64,000 bases of DNA, from NCBI GenBank assembly GCA_903932865.1, contig CAIZHQ010000025.1, forward strand, positions 1 through 64,000. The letters are read 5' to 3'. Positions 56,108 through 64,000 of the stretch are shown one piece after another. Under the pieces are notes generated by a model that saw nothing but the letters and a program-made list of their open reading frames with translations, ran no database searches and was not told the origin of the DNA. Within the stretch, counting starts at the first letter, position 1. Every line of letters starts with the position of its first letter. Both the position numbers and the translations under genes were made by a program. This DNA is from an uncultured Burkholderiales bacterium (lineage in GTDB: Bacteria; Pseudomonadota; Gammaproteobacteria; Burkholderiales; Burkholderiaceae_C).

Positions 56108-58177
56108 TCAAGCCTTGAGGTACTCGGATTTGCCGCCCAACCAGCGACCAATGTGCCGCTCGGCCAGTTGCGGGTGCTGGTCCAGCATGGGCGGTGCCAG
56201 CGCCCGCGCCCAGTCCAGCAAATGGCTGTCGGTCTCCAGGTCGGCAAAGCGCAGCATAGGCGCCCCCGATTGGCGTGCCCCCAAAAACTCTCCGGGCCCC
56301 CTAATTTCCAAGTCTCGCCGGGCGATCTCGAAACCATCGTTCGTCTCCACCATGGCACGCAGGCGCTCGCGGGCGGTTTCGCTCAGGCGCCCACCTTCGG
56401 GCGTGCCGTACAGCAGCACACAGGCCGACGCCGCCGCGCCACGCCCCACCCGGCCGCGCAGTTGGTGCAACTGACTCAGGCCAAAACGCTCGGCGTGCTC
56501 GATCACCATGAGCGAGGCATTGGGCACGTCCACCCCCACCTCGATCACAGTGGTGCTGACCAGCACACCCATCACGCCTGCGGTGAAGAGTTCCATCACC
56601 GCCTTTTTCTCGGCCACCGGCATGCGCGAATGCAACAGCCCCACCATCACGCCCGGCAACGCCTCGCTCAAGTCGGCATGGGTCGCGGTGGCGTTGGTCA
56701 GGTCCAGGGCCTCGCTTTCTTCAATGAGCGGGCAGACCCAATAGACCTGTCGGCCTTGCTGAATTTGGGCGCCAATGCGCTCGACCACCTCGTGGCGGCG
56801 GTGGTCTGACACCACCCGGGTCACGATGGGCGTGCGCCCGGGTGGCAGCTCGTCAATGACCGATACATCCAGATCGGCGTAATAGCTCATGGCCAGCGTG
56901 CGCGGAATGGGCGTGGCCGTCATCATCAGCATGTGCGGCTCCATGCCGGGGGCCTGCATCTTGCCGCGCAAGGCCAGGCGCTGCGCCACGCCAAATCGGT
57001 GCTGCTCGTCAATGACCGCCAGCCCCAAGCACTTGAACTTGACATGCTCCTGAATCACCGCGTGCGTGCCCACCACCAGCGCGGCCTCGCCCGACTCGAT
57101 CAAGGCCAGCATTTCTGCGCGTTCTTTCTTCTTTTGGCTGCCAATCAGCCAGGCCACTTTCACGCCCAAGGGCTCCAGCCAGCCCACCAATTTTGCAAAG
57201 TGCTGGGTGGCCAAAATCTCGGTCGGCGCCATCAGGGCGCATTGCCAGCCCGCATCAATCCCCACCATGGCCGCGAGCGCGGCCACCACCGTTTTGCCCG
57301 CGCCCACATCGCCTTGCAGCAGGCGGTGCATGGGCACTGGGCGGCTCAGGTCTTGCGCAATTTCGCGGCCCACGCGCTGCTGGGCATTCGTCAGGCCAAA
57401 GGGCAGGGCGGCCAGCAACTGGTCGTGCGAAGCGCCACGCTTCATCTTCAAAGCCGGGGCCCGCAACAAATCCCGCTCACGCTTGGCCGTGAGCTGCGAT
57501 AGCTGCTGTGCCAGCAACTCCTCGCATTTGAGGCGAATCCAGGCCGGGTGGCTGCGGTCCTCTAGAGCGGCCAGCGACACATCGGGCGTGGGGTGGTGCA
57601 AAAACTGCAGCGCATCGCGCAGCGACCAGGCCCCACGCGGATCGGGCCATGCGATGCCCGCAGGCATCGTTTCACTCAAGTCGGCATGGTTCAGTCCGGT
57701 GATCACGGCCCGGCGCAAATACGCCTGCGCCAGCCCGGCCACGGTGGGGTAAACCGGCGTCAGCGCCTCGGCCAAGTGGCCGCCCGCCGCCTTGAAGGTC
57801 GGGTGCATCATGGTCAGGCCCATGAAGCCGCCCTTGACCTCGCCCCGCGCCCGAATGCGGTTGCCCACCGCCAGCGCCTTTTGGTGCGAGGGGTAGAAGC
57901 TGAAAAACCGCATCACGCACGTGTCCGAACCGTCGTCCACCGTCACCAACAACTGGCGGCGCGGGCGCATGGTGATCTCGCAAGCCGTCACCGTCGCCTC
58001 GATCTGCGCGGTATCGCCCTCACGCGCATCGCGCAGCTTGACGATGCGGGTCTCGTCTTCGTAGCGCAGCGGCAGGTGCAGCGCCAGATCAATGTCGCGC
58101 TTGAGCCCAAGCTTGATCAACGCCTTTTGAGGGGCGCTGAGCGTCTTGGCGGCAGGCGAGGGGGCTTTGGCTGGCAT
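56108..58177 (-). CDS. recG: ATP-dependent DNA helicase RecG
   Basis: This 689-residue protein has an N-terminal wedge/OB domain (LPLRYEDETRIVKLRDAREG), Walker A LQGDVGAGKTVVA, the DEQH motif VIDEQHRFGVAQR, TATPIPRTLAM and the C-terminal motifs VSTTVIEVGVDVPNA and LHQLRGRVGRG. It reverses stalled forks and migrates branched DNA. It lies 15 bases upstream of oxyR in the same direction. Confidence 0.96.
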   Translation of the reverse strand: MPAKAPSPAAKTLSAPQKALIKLGLKRDIDLALHLPLRYEDETRIVKLRDAREGDTAQIEATVTACEITMRPRRQLLVTVDDGSDTCVMRFFSFYPSHQKALAVGNRIRARGEVKGGFMGLTMMHPTFKAAGGHLAEALTPVYPTVAGLAQAYLRRAVITGLNHADLSETMPAGIAWPDPRGAWSLRDALQFLHHPTPDVSLAALEDRSHPAWIRLKCEELLAQQLSQLTAKRERDLLRAPALKMKRGASHDQLLAALPFGLTNAQQRVGREIAQDLSRPVPMHRLLQGDVGAGKTVVAALAAMVGIDAGWQCALMAPTEILATQHFAKLVGWLEPLGVKVAWLIGSQKKKERAEMLALIESGEAALVVGTHAVIQEHVKFKCLGLAVIDEQHRFGVAQRLALRGKMQAPGMEPHMLMMTATPIPRTLAMSYYADLDVSVIDELPPGRTPIVTRVVSDHRRHEVVERIGAQIQQGRQVYWVCPLIEESEALDLTNATATHADLSEALPGVMVGLLHSRMPVAEKKAVMELFTAGVMGVLVSTTVIEVGVDVPNASLMVIEHAERFGLSQLHQLRGRVGRGAAASACVLLYGTPEGGRLSETARERLRAMVETNDGFEIARRDLEIRGPGEFLGARQSGAPMLRFADLETDSHLLDWARALAPPMLDQHPQLAERHIGRWLGGKSEYLKA

Positions 58178-58192
58178 GGTCTGATTGTGCCG

Positions 58193-58879
58193 TTAGACGG
58201 CATTCTTCAGGCCATCCAAATAAGACAAGACGGCCGCAAGTCCTTCGGGGCTCTCCATGAGCGTGATCGGGATGCCGTTCAGGGCGTTGTTGTGACTGCA
58301 CAGCCATTGCTGCCGGGTTAGCGCATCGCCATCCACCAGAATGTCCAGCGAACGGTGCAATTGCACCAACAGCAGTGCCAACTCCCCCTCTTTGGACAGC
58401 GGATCAATCCCACGGCTGGCGTTGGCAATGAGATCCATGGTCAGCTCAGTCAGGCCCATCATGCGGGCAAGAGCCGCATTTGACAGCCGCAGCTCTTGCG
58501 CGGCTTGCATTGTGGCTTTGCTGAGCACCATGAACGGATCTTGGCCGGTGGACAGCACGCTGGCACGGCGCTGGCGTCGCGCTGCGGGCGATGGGGCCAA
58601 AGCCAAATCCTGCAGCTTGCGCCCCACTTTGTCGTCGGCGGCCAAGGCGTTGAAATCTGCCTGCAGCCCAAGCACCGCCAGCACGCGCAGATAAGTGCCC
58701 AAAGTGGCACCCGCATCGCCGGCTTCGACCTTGTAGACCGAAGTGCGCGACATGCCTGCCCGCTGCGCCACCACGGCCGTGCTCAATTTGCGGCGCAAAC
58801 GCGCCAGCCGCAGGCGCTCGCCCAAGGCGGTGAGCAGCATTTGCTCTTGGGGGAAAACAATGGGGGGCTTGCTAGACAT
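58193..58879 (-). CDS. Two-domain Xre/MbcA-like antitoxin without a partner toxin
   Basis: This 228-residue protein joins an N-terminal Xre HTH (GERLRLARLRRKLSTAVVAQ, AGMSRTSVYKVEAGDAG) to a C-terminal part (residues about 125-225). That part ends RQQWLCSHNNALNGIPITLM and EGLAAVLSYLDGL, the pattern of the MbcA/ParS/Xre toxin-binding domain (DUF2384). Such antitoxins normally sit beside RES-type toxins. Here the neighbours are recG and HigBA, with no RES gene, so it may be an orphan or a stand-alone regulator. A strong palindrome lies just upstream. Confidence 0.75.
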   Translation of the reverse strand: MSSKPPIVFPQEQMLLTALGERLRLARLRRKLSTAVVAQRAGMSRTSVYKVEAGDAGATLGTYLRVLAVLGLQADFNALAADDKVGRKLQDLALAPSPAARRQRRASVLSTGQDPFMVLSKATMQAAQELRLSNAALARMMGLTELTMDLIANASRGIDPLSKEGELALLLVQLHRSLDILVDGDALTRQQWLCSHNNALNGIPITLMESPEGLAAVLSYLDGLKNAV

Positions 58880-58889
58880 TTCGCCATTA

Positions 58890-58915
58890 TGGACAAAAAT
58901 AATAAATTTTGTCCA
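58890..58915. promoter_or_regulatory. Operator-like palindrome upstream of the Xre gene
   Basis: TGGACAAAA and TTTTGTCCA are exact 9-bp arms around an 8-base AT-rich centre, 10 bases before the Xre start codon. It very likely overlaps the promoter and serves autoregulation by the encoded HTH protein. Confidence 0.6.
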
Positions 58916-59158
58916 TTTTGGAAAGGAATTAAGCCCCGCCGCTATTTCATTGAGAGCAACGCTCTGCGGGCGGGGAACATCGATATTTGATCCATAAAAG
59001 CCCCCATGTTGTCAAAACCATTTTTTGGCGACATGACAGGGCTGACGTGTACTAAACAAGAACATGAGGGTGCTTTTATGTTCGAAAAATTGAATTTTTG
59101 CGACACGTTTGCTTGACGTGTCGATCTTGAAAACAGACTATGAGCTTTTGCTTGTGTT
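58916..59158. other. AT-richer intergenic stretch between Xre gene and higBA
   Basis: No ORF of note is seen. The composition is lower in GC than the flanks, typical of acquired TA loci. It contains short inverted words such as GACGTGT/ACACGTC-like segments (ACACGTTTGCTTGACGTGTCG) but no recognised gene. Confidence 0.35.
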
Positions 59159-59175
59159 TATCTCATATTGAGATA
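59159..59175. promoter_or_regulatory. higBA operator palindrome
   Basis: TATCTCA-TAT-TGAGATA is a perfect 7-bp inverted repeat 10 bases before the toxin start codon, overlapping a possible -10 (GATAAA). It fits autorepression by HigA. Confidence 0.6.
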
Positions 59176-59185
59176 AAATGAACCC

Positions 59186-59473
59186 ATGAAAATCATCAGC
59201 AACAGTGCCCTGCGGGCCTTCGCTGCCGATCATCCTCAGGCCGAAGCCCCCTTGCAGGGATGGCGGCGGGTGATTGAAAAGAACAGTTTTGCAAACTGGG
59301 CCGAGCTCAAAGCCGCCTTCAATGCAGTTGACAAGGTGAACGAGTTAGCGGTGTTTGATATCGGCGGGAACAAGTACCGCCTGGTGGCTTACATCAGGTT
59401 CGAAAAGCAGATCTTGTATATCAAGGCAGTATTGACCCACCGGGAATACGACAAAGGAGCATGGAAATCATGA
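59186..59473 (+). CDS. higB: HigB-type mRNA interferase toxin
   Basis: This 95-residue protein matches the HigB toxin family: MKIISNSALRAFAADHPQAE, LQGWRRVIEKNSFANWAELK, VFDIGGNKYRLVAYIRF and the C-terminal VLTHREYDKGAW. It cleaves mRNA on ribosomes when free of antitoxin. It overlaps the antitoxin gene by 13 bases. All family landmarks are present, so it should be active. Confidence 0.94.
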   Translation: MKIISNSALRAFAADHPQAEAPLQGWRRVIEKNSFANWAELKAAFNAVDKVNELAVFDIGGNKYRLVAYIRFEKQILYIKAVLTHREYDKGAWKS

Positions 59474-59883
59474 ATGCAGCCATCGACGTGAAGCACCTTC
59501 TTCCAGTCTGGGACCAGTTCCGTGCCGCAACTGACATCACCCCCATTAGAGATGAAGCCCACTACGGGCGCATGACCGAGATGCTCCAAGCCCTGCTGGA
59601 TGAAACCCAAGGCGAAGAAAAGCATCCCGCGATGGGCTTGGTCGACATCGTGGGCGATCTGATCGAGGACTATGAAGCCAAGCATCACCCTCTGCCCGAA
59701 GTCACGGGTGTGCAAGCGCTTAAATTTCTGATGGAACAACACGGCCTGAAGCAAAGCGATCTGAGCGAGATCGGCAGTCAGGGTGTCGTGTCCGAAATCC
59801 TTACGGGCAAGCGAGAACTCAACATTCGCCAAGTGCGTGCGCTCAGCGAACGGTTTGGCGTTTCTGCTGCGACCTTTGTGTAA
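59461..59883 (+). CDS. higA: HigA-type antitoxin
   Basis: This 140-residue protein has a long helical N-terminal region and a C-terminal HTH (GVQALKFLMEQHGLKQSDLSEIGSQGVVSEILTGKRELNIRQVRALSERFGV). It is the standard partner of HigB, placed second in the operon, and binds both toxin and operator. Start ATGs at residues 1 and 4 are possible. Confidence 0.93.
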   Translation: MEIMNAAIDVKHLLPVWDQFRAATDITPIRDEAHYGRMTEMLQALLDETQGEEKHPAMGLVDIVGDLIEDYEAKHHPLPEVTGVQALKFLMEQHGLKQSDLSEIGSQGVVSEILTGKRELNIRQVRALSERFGVSAATFV

Positions 59884-59979
59884 AGGGTGTGGAACTTGGG
59901 CAATGCCGCGCTATGAAGGCCAAAGGAAACCTTCGGACGCTGTAGGCGCCGCCCACACGCAGGGCCAGCGATGCACCCG

Positions 59980-60327
59980 TCAACCCGCACCGCTTTGCAG
60001 CCCAAAAACAATGCTCATGGGCCTGCTGCCCTTGTGTGACTGGTAGCGCACCCGGCCGTGGTACGTGAACGGTGCGGCCTTGCCGACGGCCAGCTTGGTG
60101 TCGCGCACAAAGAGGTGGATGTCGATGCCTAAAGCGGAGTGGCGGATGATTTCGTCGCCGCGTTTGCTGGTCGGGTCGGTGGCGTTTTGGCTTTGCCAGT
60201 GAAAGTGCGTGTCATCGATCCAGTGGTCCATGTACTTGTGCTCGTCAGCCCGGCCTTGTTTGTTGAGCGTGACCAGCAGGATGTGCGCCTTTTTCTGGGC
60301 CAGCACCACATGGCCAATTGAGAACAT
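59980..60327 (-). CDS. Stand-alone DUF3427-like domain (helicase C-terminus remnant)
   Basis: This 115-residue ORF reads HILLVTLNKQGRADEHKYMDHWIDDTHFHWQSQNAT, then LFVRDTKLAVGKAAPFTYHGRVRYQSHKGSRPMSIVFGL. This is the pattern of DUF3427, normally the C-terminal domain of large superfamily II helicases. No helicase frame exists upstream, so it is either a decayed fragment or a small protein built from this domain. An ATG is present but no strong ribosome site. Confidence 0.65.
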   Translation of the reverse strand: MFSIGHVVLAQKKAHILLVTLNKQGRADEHKYMDHWIDDTHFHWQSQNATDPTSKRGDEIIRHSALGIDIHLFVRDTKLAVGKAAPFTYHGRVRYQSHKGSRPMSIVFGLQSGAG

Positions 60328-60430
60328 TGCCTTGCTAACTTAGGTGGTTGAGCATCAAGCTGGCATCCCTGAATCATCATCAATCCGTTTAAGATCATCT
60401 CAATTTAGAAATAAGTACTTTAGGTAACGC

Positions 60431-62419
60431 GTGCAATATTCCAATCGTTCCTTCTATTCGGCAGACATCAAGCAATTTGTGACATCAGAACCTAACTTGG
60501 TGCTGGGTGTCTTGACTGAGAACAGTGGTTTTTCCATCGAGACGACCCAGCGCGATGCATGGCGGTCACAGATACAAATTCTTCAGAAAGAACTGAAATC
60601 GCTCACAGGCCGCGGCGCAGTTTTCTTGGAGTTCATCGTGCCGCGTTTGGGCAAACGCATCGACGTACTAGTTTTGATCGATCACACTATTTTTGTCATC
60701 GAGTTCAAGGTGGGGGAGTCGTCTTTCAACCGTGCTGCAGTAGATCAGGTTTGGGACTACGCGCTTGACCTCAAAAACTTTCACGAAACCAGCCATCACT
60801 GCGTGATTGCTCCCATCTTGATTGCTACGCAAACACAAGGCACACGCGGTCAGATCGTCACCAGCCACCACAACGACGGTGTGCTTTTCCCGATCAACAC
60901 ATCCCCCGCCTTCTTGGCCGCCACCATCGAAGAGGTGTTGGCCTTTTCGTCGGGCGCCCATCTGGACGCCTCTGTTTGGGCCAGCGGGCGTTACCGTCCC
61001 ACTCCCACCATCATCGAAGCCGCGTCCGCGCTTTACGGCAACCACTCGGTGGCTGAACTCTCTCGCAATGATGCAGGTGAGAAAAACTTGGCGCAAACCT
61101 CGGTTGCCATTGCGCAACTGATCCAAGACTCAAAAGAACGGAAGCAAAAGGCCATTTGTTTTGTGACGGGTGTTCCCGGTGCGGGCAAGACATTGGTCGG
61201 CTTGGATATTGCCACTAAGCACATGGACGCCAAAAGCGAGTTGCACAGCGTATACCTGTCGGGCAATGGCCCTTTGGTGGCCATTCTGCGAGAGGCCTTG
61301 GTGCGCGATGAAGTGGCCCGAAAGAAAGCCGTGGGCCAAAAGCTGCGCAAGGGTGAAGCCAGAAAAGCCGTTGAAGCCTTCATTCAAAACGTCCACCATT
61401 TCCGCGATGCGTATTTGTCGGACGAGCGGCCACCTGTGGATCACGTGGTGATCTTTGACGAAGCGCAACGCGCGTGGACGCTGGAACAAACCACCCAGTT
61501 CATGGCACGCAAAAAGGGCTATCCGGATTTCAATCGGTCTGAACCCGACTTCTTGATTTCTTGTCTTGACCGTCACCCCGACTGGGCGGTGGTCGTGTGT
61601 TTGGTGGGCGGTGGTCAAGAGATCAACACGGGTGAGGCCGGCATTGGCGAGTGGCTCAAGGCCATCCATGAGCACTACCCCGATTGGGCGGTGCACATCT
61701 CGCCACATCTGCAAGACTCGGAATACGGGGCGGCCGAAGCGCTGACACAACTGAAGTCGCGTGACAACGTTCACCACAACGACGATCTGCATTTGTCGGT
61801 GTCCATGCGCTCCTTCCGCGCAGAGCATGTTTCAACCTTCGTGAAGCACTTGCTGGACCGTCGCACCGATTTGGCCCAAGCCATGTTCCAAGATGTGCAA
61901 GCGCGCTACCCGATCGTGGTGACCCGCGATTTGGAAAAGGCCAAGCGCTGGCTGCGCGACAAAGCACGGGGCAGCGAACGTTTCGGCATGGTGGTTTCCT
62001 CGCAAGCGGTTCGCCTGCGCCCCCACGCCATCGATGTCCGTTCTCCCATGGACCCCATCCATTGGTTTTTGGACGATCGCGATGACGTTCGGTCTTCTTT
62101 TTATTTGGAAGACGTGGCCACCGAGTTTCACGTTCAAGGTCTTGAACTCGACTGGGCTTGTGTCGTTTGGGATGCCGACTTGCGCTTTGGGGAAGCCGAC
62201 TGGGAATACCGCTCGTTTGTGGGCAACAAATGGCAAAAAATACACCTGGCGCATCGACAGATGTATTTGAAAAATGCCTATCGGGTCTTGCTTACCCGCG
62301 CTCGGCAAGGCATGGTGATCGTGATCCCGCCCGGCGATCCCGAGGACCCCACCAGAGACCCGTCTTTTTACGATCCCATTTTTGGTTATTTGACTTCGAT
62401 TGGTATCGATGCCATCTAA
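60431..62419 (+). CDS. Nuclease-helicase fusion protein (DUF2075 type)
   Basis: A GTG start gives 662 residues. The N-terminal part (about 60-125) has a PD-(D/E)XK-like core: RIDVLVLIDHTIFVIEFKVG followed by QVWDYALDLKNFH. The ATPase part has Walker A VTGVPGAGKTLVG, Walker B VVIFDEAQRAW, and late helicase-like motifs VQGLELDWACVVWDADLRF and YRVLLTRARQGMVIVIPPG, as in DUF2075 proteins. It likely uses ATP to act on nucleic acids, and the setting of TA genes suggests a phage-defence role. That role is inference; no partner gene is adjacent on the same strand. Confidence 0.82.
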   Translation: MQYSNRSFYSADIKQFVTSEPNLVLGVLTENSGFSIETTQRDAWRSQIQILQKELKSLTGRGAVFLEFIVPRLGKRIDVLVLIDHTIFVIEFKVGESSFNRAAVDQVWDYALDLKNFHETSHHCVIAPILIATQTQGTRGQIVTSHHNDGVLFPINTSPAFLAATIEEVLAFSSGAHLDASVWASGRYRPTPTIIEAASALYGNHSVAELSRNDAGEKNLAQTSVAIAQLIQDSKERKQKAICFVTGVPGAGKTLVGLDIATKHMDAKSELHSVYLSGNGPLVAILREALVRDEVARKKAVGQKLRKGEARKAVEAFIQNVHHFRDAYLSDERPPVDHVVIFDEAQRAWTLEQTTQFMARKKGYPDFNRSEPDFLISCLDRHPDWAVVVCLVGGGQEINTGEAGIGEWLKAIHEHYPDWAVHISPHLQDSEYGAAEALTQLKSRDNVHHNDDLHLSVSMRSFRAEHVSTFVKHLLDRRTDLAQAMFQDVQARYPIVVTRDLEKAKRWLRDKARGSERFGMVVSSQAVRLRPHAIDVRSPMDPIHWFLDDRDDVRSSFYLEDVATEFHVQGLELDWACVVWDADLRFGEADWEYRSFVGNKWQKIHLAHRQMYLKNAYRVLLTRARQGMVIVIPPGDPEDPTRDPSFYDPIFGYLTSIGIDAI

Positions 62420-62472
62420 GCGAAATTGCGGAATTCATGAGCCCATTGTGGTTTCTAGGATTTGTCGTGGTT

Positions 62473-62895
62473 TCAGATCCCTTCGTCCCACGGGATCGGT
62501 TTGGCTTGTCTGCGCAAATCGTTGGGGCGGGTGTTTTGCCGGAAGGTGTCGGGTGGCCTGATGCACTCTTCAGGCGAGACCCAATACACCGTCCAGTCGC
62601 CATACAGCTTGCCGTCAAAGCACAGCAGGTCGCCGTTGATGGCCAAGTCCATGAGCGTGTCGTGGGTGCCTGTGAACAGTTGGGCATCTGTGGGGCTGAC
62701 GAATTCCATATTCACCGAACAGGCGTAGGTGGTGTGAAAGTACCTGAGCGGTCCAATGGCTGGGCCATCAAAGCCCCAGCCGTGCATTGCTTGGTTGGGC
62801 GTGTCGCGGCCATGAAACAAGCCCAGATACAAGCCGGGCTTGCTGGGGCGAACGCCATAAACAGGCGTGGTGCTGGGGTTGGTTGCGGGGTTCAT
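62473..62895 (-). CDS. Hypothetical protein
   Basis: The start MNPATNPSTTPVYGVRPSKP at 62895 gives 140 residues, after CATGGAGGCAGC. The sequence is rich in aromatic residues and Gly/Pro (GLYLGLFHGRDTPNQAMHGWGFDGPAIG, YGDWTVYWVSPEECIRPP). I do not recognise a family. There is no signal peptide or membrane segment. It converges with the nuclease-helicase gene. Confidence 0.6.
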   Translation of the reverse strand: MNPATNPSTTPVYGVRPSKPGLYLGLFHGRDTPNQAMHGWGFDGPAIGPLRYFHTTYACSVNMEFVSPTDAQLFTGTHDTLMDLAINGDLLCFDGKLYGDWTVYWVSPEECIRPPDTFRQNTRPNDLRRQAKPIPWDEGI

Positions 62896-63072
62896 GCTGC
62901 CTCCATGTGAGTGAGGCAATCAGCTTAAGAAATGGGGGCGACTTTGTGAACCAGGGCTTTGCCTGGGGTGCGGTGGGTTGTTCATTTGGCTCGGTGGTTG
63001 AGGGCTATAACCACGACCTGTGTGACCTCATTGGCATAACATGCCCTTCCTGTTTCAAGAAGGAGCTCTCCC

Positions 63073-63246
63073 ATGCCCACTCGAAATATCGTGCTGATTG
63101 ATCACCAAGCTGCGCTGGTCGAGCAGCTGTTCCAAAGTGGCCGCTATCAAAATGCCAGTGAGGTTGTGCGCGAGGGGCTGCGCATGGTGGAGCAACGAGA
63201 AGCTGAACACGGCGTGTGCCACCCCCATCAACCCTCAAGCCGCTGA
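63073..63246 (+). CDS. Short ParD-like antitoxin without toxin
   Basis: This 57-residue ORF is too short for the track. ATGCCCACTCGAAATATCG follows a strong AAGGAG site. It reads MPTRNIVLIDHQAALVEQLF, then QSGRYQNASEVVREGLRMVEQREAEH, a ribbon-helix-helix ParD signature. A short unrelated tail (GVCHPHQPSSR) replaces the usual 20-25 residue toxin-binding C-terminus. No ParE gene follows; the next frame belongs to a convergent dehydrogenase. It is probably a truncated remnant that may still bind DNA. Confidence 0.7.
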   Translation: MPTRNIVLIDHQAALVEQLFQSGRYQNASEVVREGLRMVEQREAEHGVCHPHQPSSR

Positions 63247-63261
63247 ACATCGACCAACTGG

Positions 63262-64000
63262 CTACGCCTGCTGACTCTGAAAATGAGCTCCCTTCAAGAG
63301 CACTTTGCCTTGTCTCCCGGCTTGTGCCGAGTGCGCGATGGCTTCTAGGACGTCGCTCAATTCATAAACTTTTTCCACGCTCATGCGCAGCACGTTTTGC
63401 GCGGCCAATGCCATCAAGGCGGGGTAGACGGTCTTGGCTTTTTGTCGGTTGTCGGGGTGGCTGAACCAGTTGGCCAGCCAGAAGCCTTGAACGTTGATAT
63501 TCCGAAAAATCAGGTCGTGCGCAGAGATGCTGCAGGGCTCACCGCTCAGCAGCCCATAAAGAACCAGACGGCCTTGAGGACTCAAGCTGGCGGCCAATGC
63601 CTGAGAGGCTTTGCCGCCAATCGCGTCCAGGCCCAAGACCACGGGCTCGCCCTGGGTGATTTGGTGCACGCTGTGCTGGAGTGAATCAGGGTCTTGGCCG
63701 TCATGCACCAACCAATGACCGCCCTCGTCAGACGCCACCGCCTCAGGTCGGCGCACCACATTGATCAACGGGATGCCCAAGTGCGCAGCCAGCTGCCGAG
63801 TGCATTGACCCACGGCTGAGTTGGCCGCATTTTGAATGACCCATTGATCGGGCTGGAGGGTGACTTGGTGCTGCAAGAGCACCCAAGCCGTTGCCGGGTT
63901 GGCAGCGAGCATGGCTTGCTGCAACACGTTGGCATCGGACGGCACCGGGACCAGCGAGCGTCTTTGCACCACCAGTTCATCGGACCAAACGCCAAAAACG
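63262..64000 (-). CDS. Zinc-type MDR dehydrogenase / quinone reductase-like (5' end outside window)
   Basis: The frame is open to the window edge, so the N-terminus lies beyond base 64000. The visible 245 residues form the Rossmann part of the medium-chain dehydrogenase family. MLAANPATAWVLLQHQVTLQ, then WVIQNAANSAVGQCTRQLAAHLG is the nucleotide-binding turn, followed by GLDAIGGKASQAL and GRLVLYGLLSGEP. It likely reduces an enoyl or quinone substrate with NADPH, as in trans-2-enoyl-CoA reductases of the MECR/ETR1 type. The exact substrate is unknown. Confidence 0.85.
   Translation of the reverse strand, partial: VFGVWSDELVVQRRSLVPVPSDANVLQQAMLAANPATAWVLLQHQVTLQPDQWVIQNAANSAVGQCTRQLAAHLGIPLINVVRRPEAVASDEGGHWLVHDGQDPDSLQHSVHQITQGEPVVLGLDAIGGKASQALAASLSPQGRLVLYGLLSGEPCSISAHDLIFRNINVQGFWLANWFSHPDNRQKAKTVYPALMALAAQNVLRMSVEKVYELSDVLEAIAHSAQAGRQGKVLLKGAHFQSQQA

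Noticed and set aside
63001-63060. GTGGTT...AACCAC inverted repeat as a ParD operator
   Set aside because: Arms are only six bases and lie about 60 bases upstream without a clear -10/-35; too weak to list.

Overview
The window is a high-GC bacterial chromosome segment whose gene content and order fit a betaproteobacterium of the order Burkholderiales, most likely the family Comamonadaceae: tkt-gap, umuDC with a SRAP gene, recA-recX, secF-secD-yajC, and oxyR next to recG. No rRNA, tRNA or CRISPR was seen. Genus cannot be fixed from the sequence alone.

Layout. 1-2.3 kb: end of transketolase and a GAPDH. 2.6-6.4 kb: a toxin-antitoxin-rich stretch with a BrnTA pair whose toxin carries a stop codon, a duplicated 3' end of a GMC oxidoreductase gene, a small membrane ORF and a Gp49/HigB-type TA pair, all beside the full GMC gene. 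6.6-7.7 kb: alkB alkane hydroxylase, divergent from the GMC alcohol dehydrogenase. 7.8-16.7 kb: a histidine-utilisation operon (ABC transporter, hutC, hutH, hutU, hutI, hutG) read leftwards, with two matching HutC-like operator sites upstream.

17-27.8 kb is the most interesting region: a bacterial microcompartment (BMC) locus. A Crp/Fnr-type regulator and a class II aldolase are read leftwards. Divergent from them run a NitT/TauT-type ABC transporter, a TauD-family dioxygenase, a CoA-acylating aldehyde dehydrogenase with a C-terminal encapsulation-peptide-like tail, BMC-T, an NTF2-like/Cys-rich fusion protein, a BMC-P vertex protein, BMC-H, a second BMC-T, and a TauE/SafE-type exporter with an apparent frameshift. 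The proposed logic is uptake of an anionic (possibly sulfonated) compound, oxidative release of an aldehyde (and sulfite if the substrate is a sulfonate), conversion of the aldehyde to acyl-CoA inside a protein shell, and sulfite export. No recognisable PduL/Pta or alcohol dehydrogenase is present nearby.

28-52 kb is mostly housekeeping: gnd, SOS genes (umuDC with LexA box, SRAP), a second GAPDH, a PLP dehydratase, an AMP-forming ligase, topB with a SWIB tail opposite a SET-domain gene, birA, GST, a two-component system, a MarR regulator, recA (LexA box) and recX, moaC, an M48 protease, and secF-secD-yajC. 52.5-55.2 kb: cobalt-type nitrile hydratase operon with an EamA transporter. 55-58 kb: oxyR and recG. 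58-63.3 kb: a lower-GC TA/defence-like island (Xre-type antitoxin without a partner, HigBA, DUF3427 fragment, nuclease-helicase protein, hypothetical, short ParD). The window ends inside a zinc-type dehydrogenase gene.
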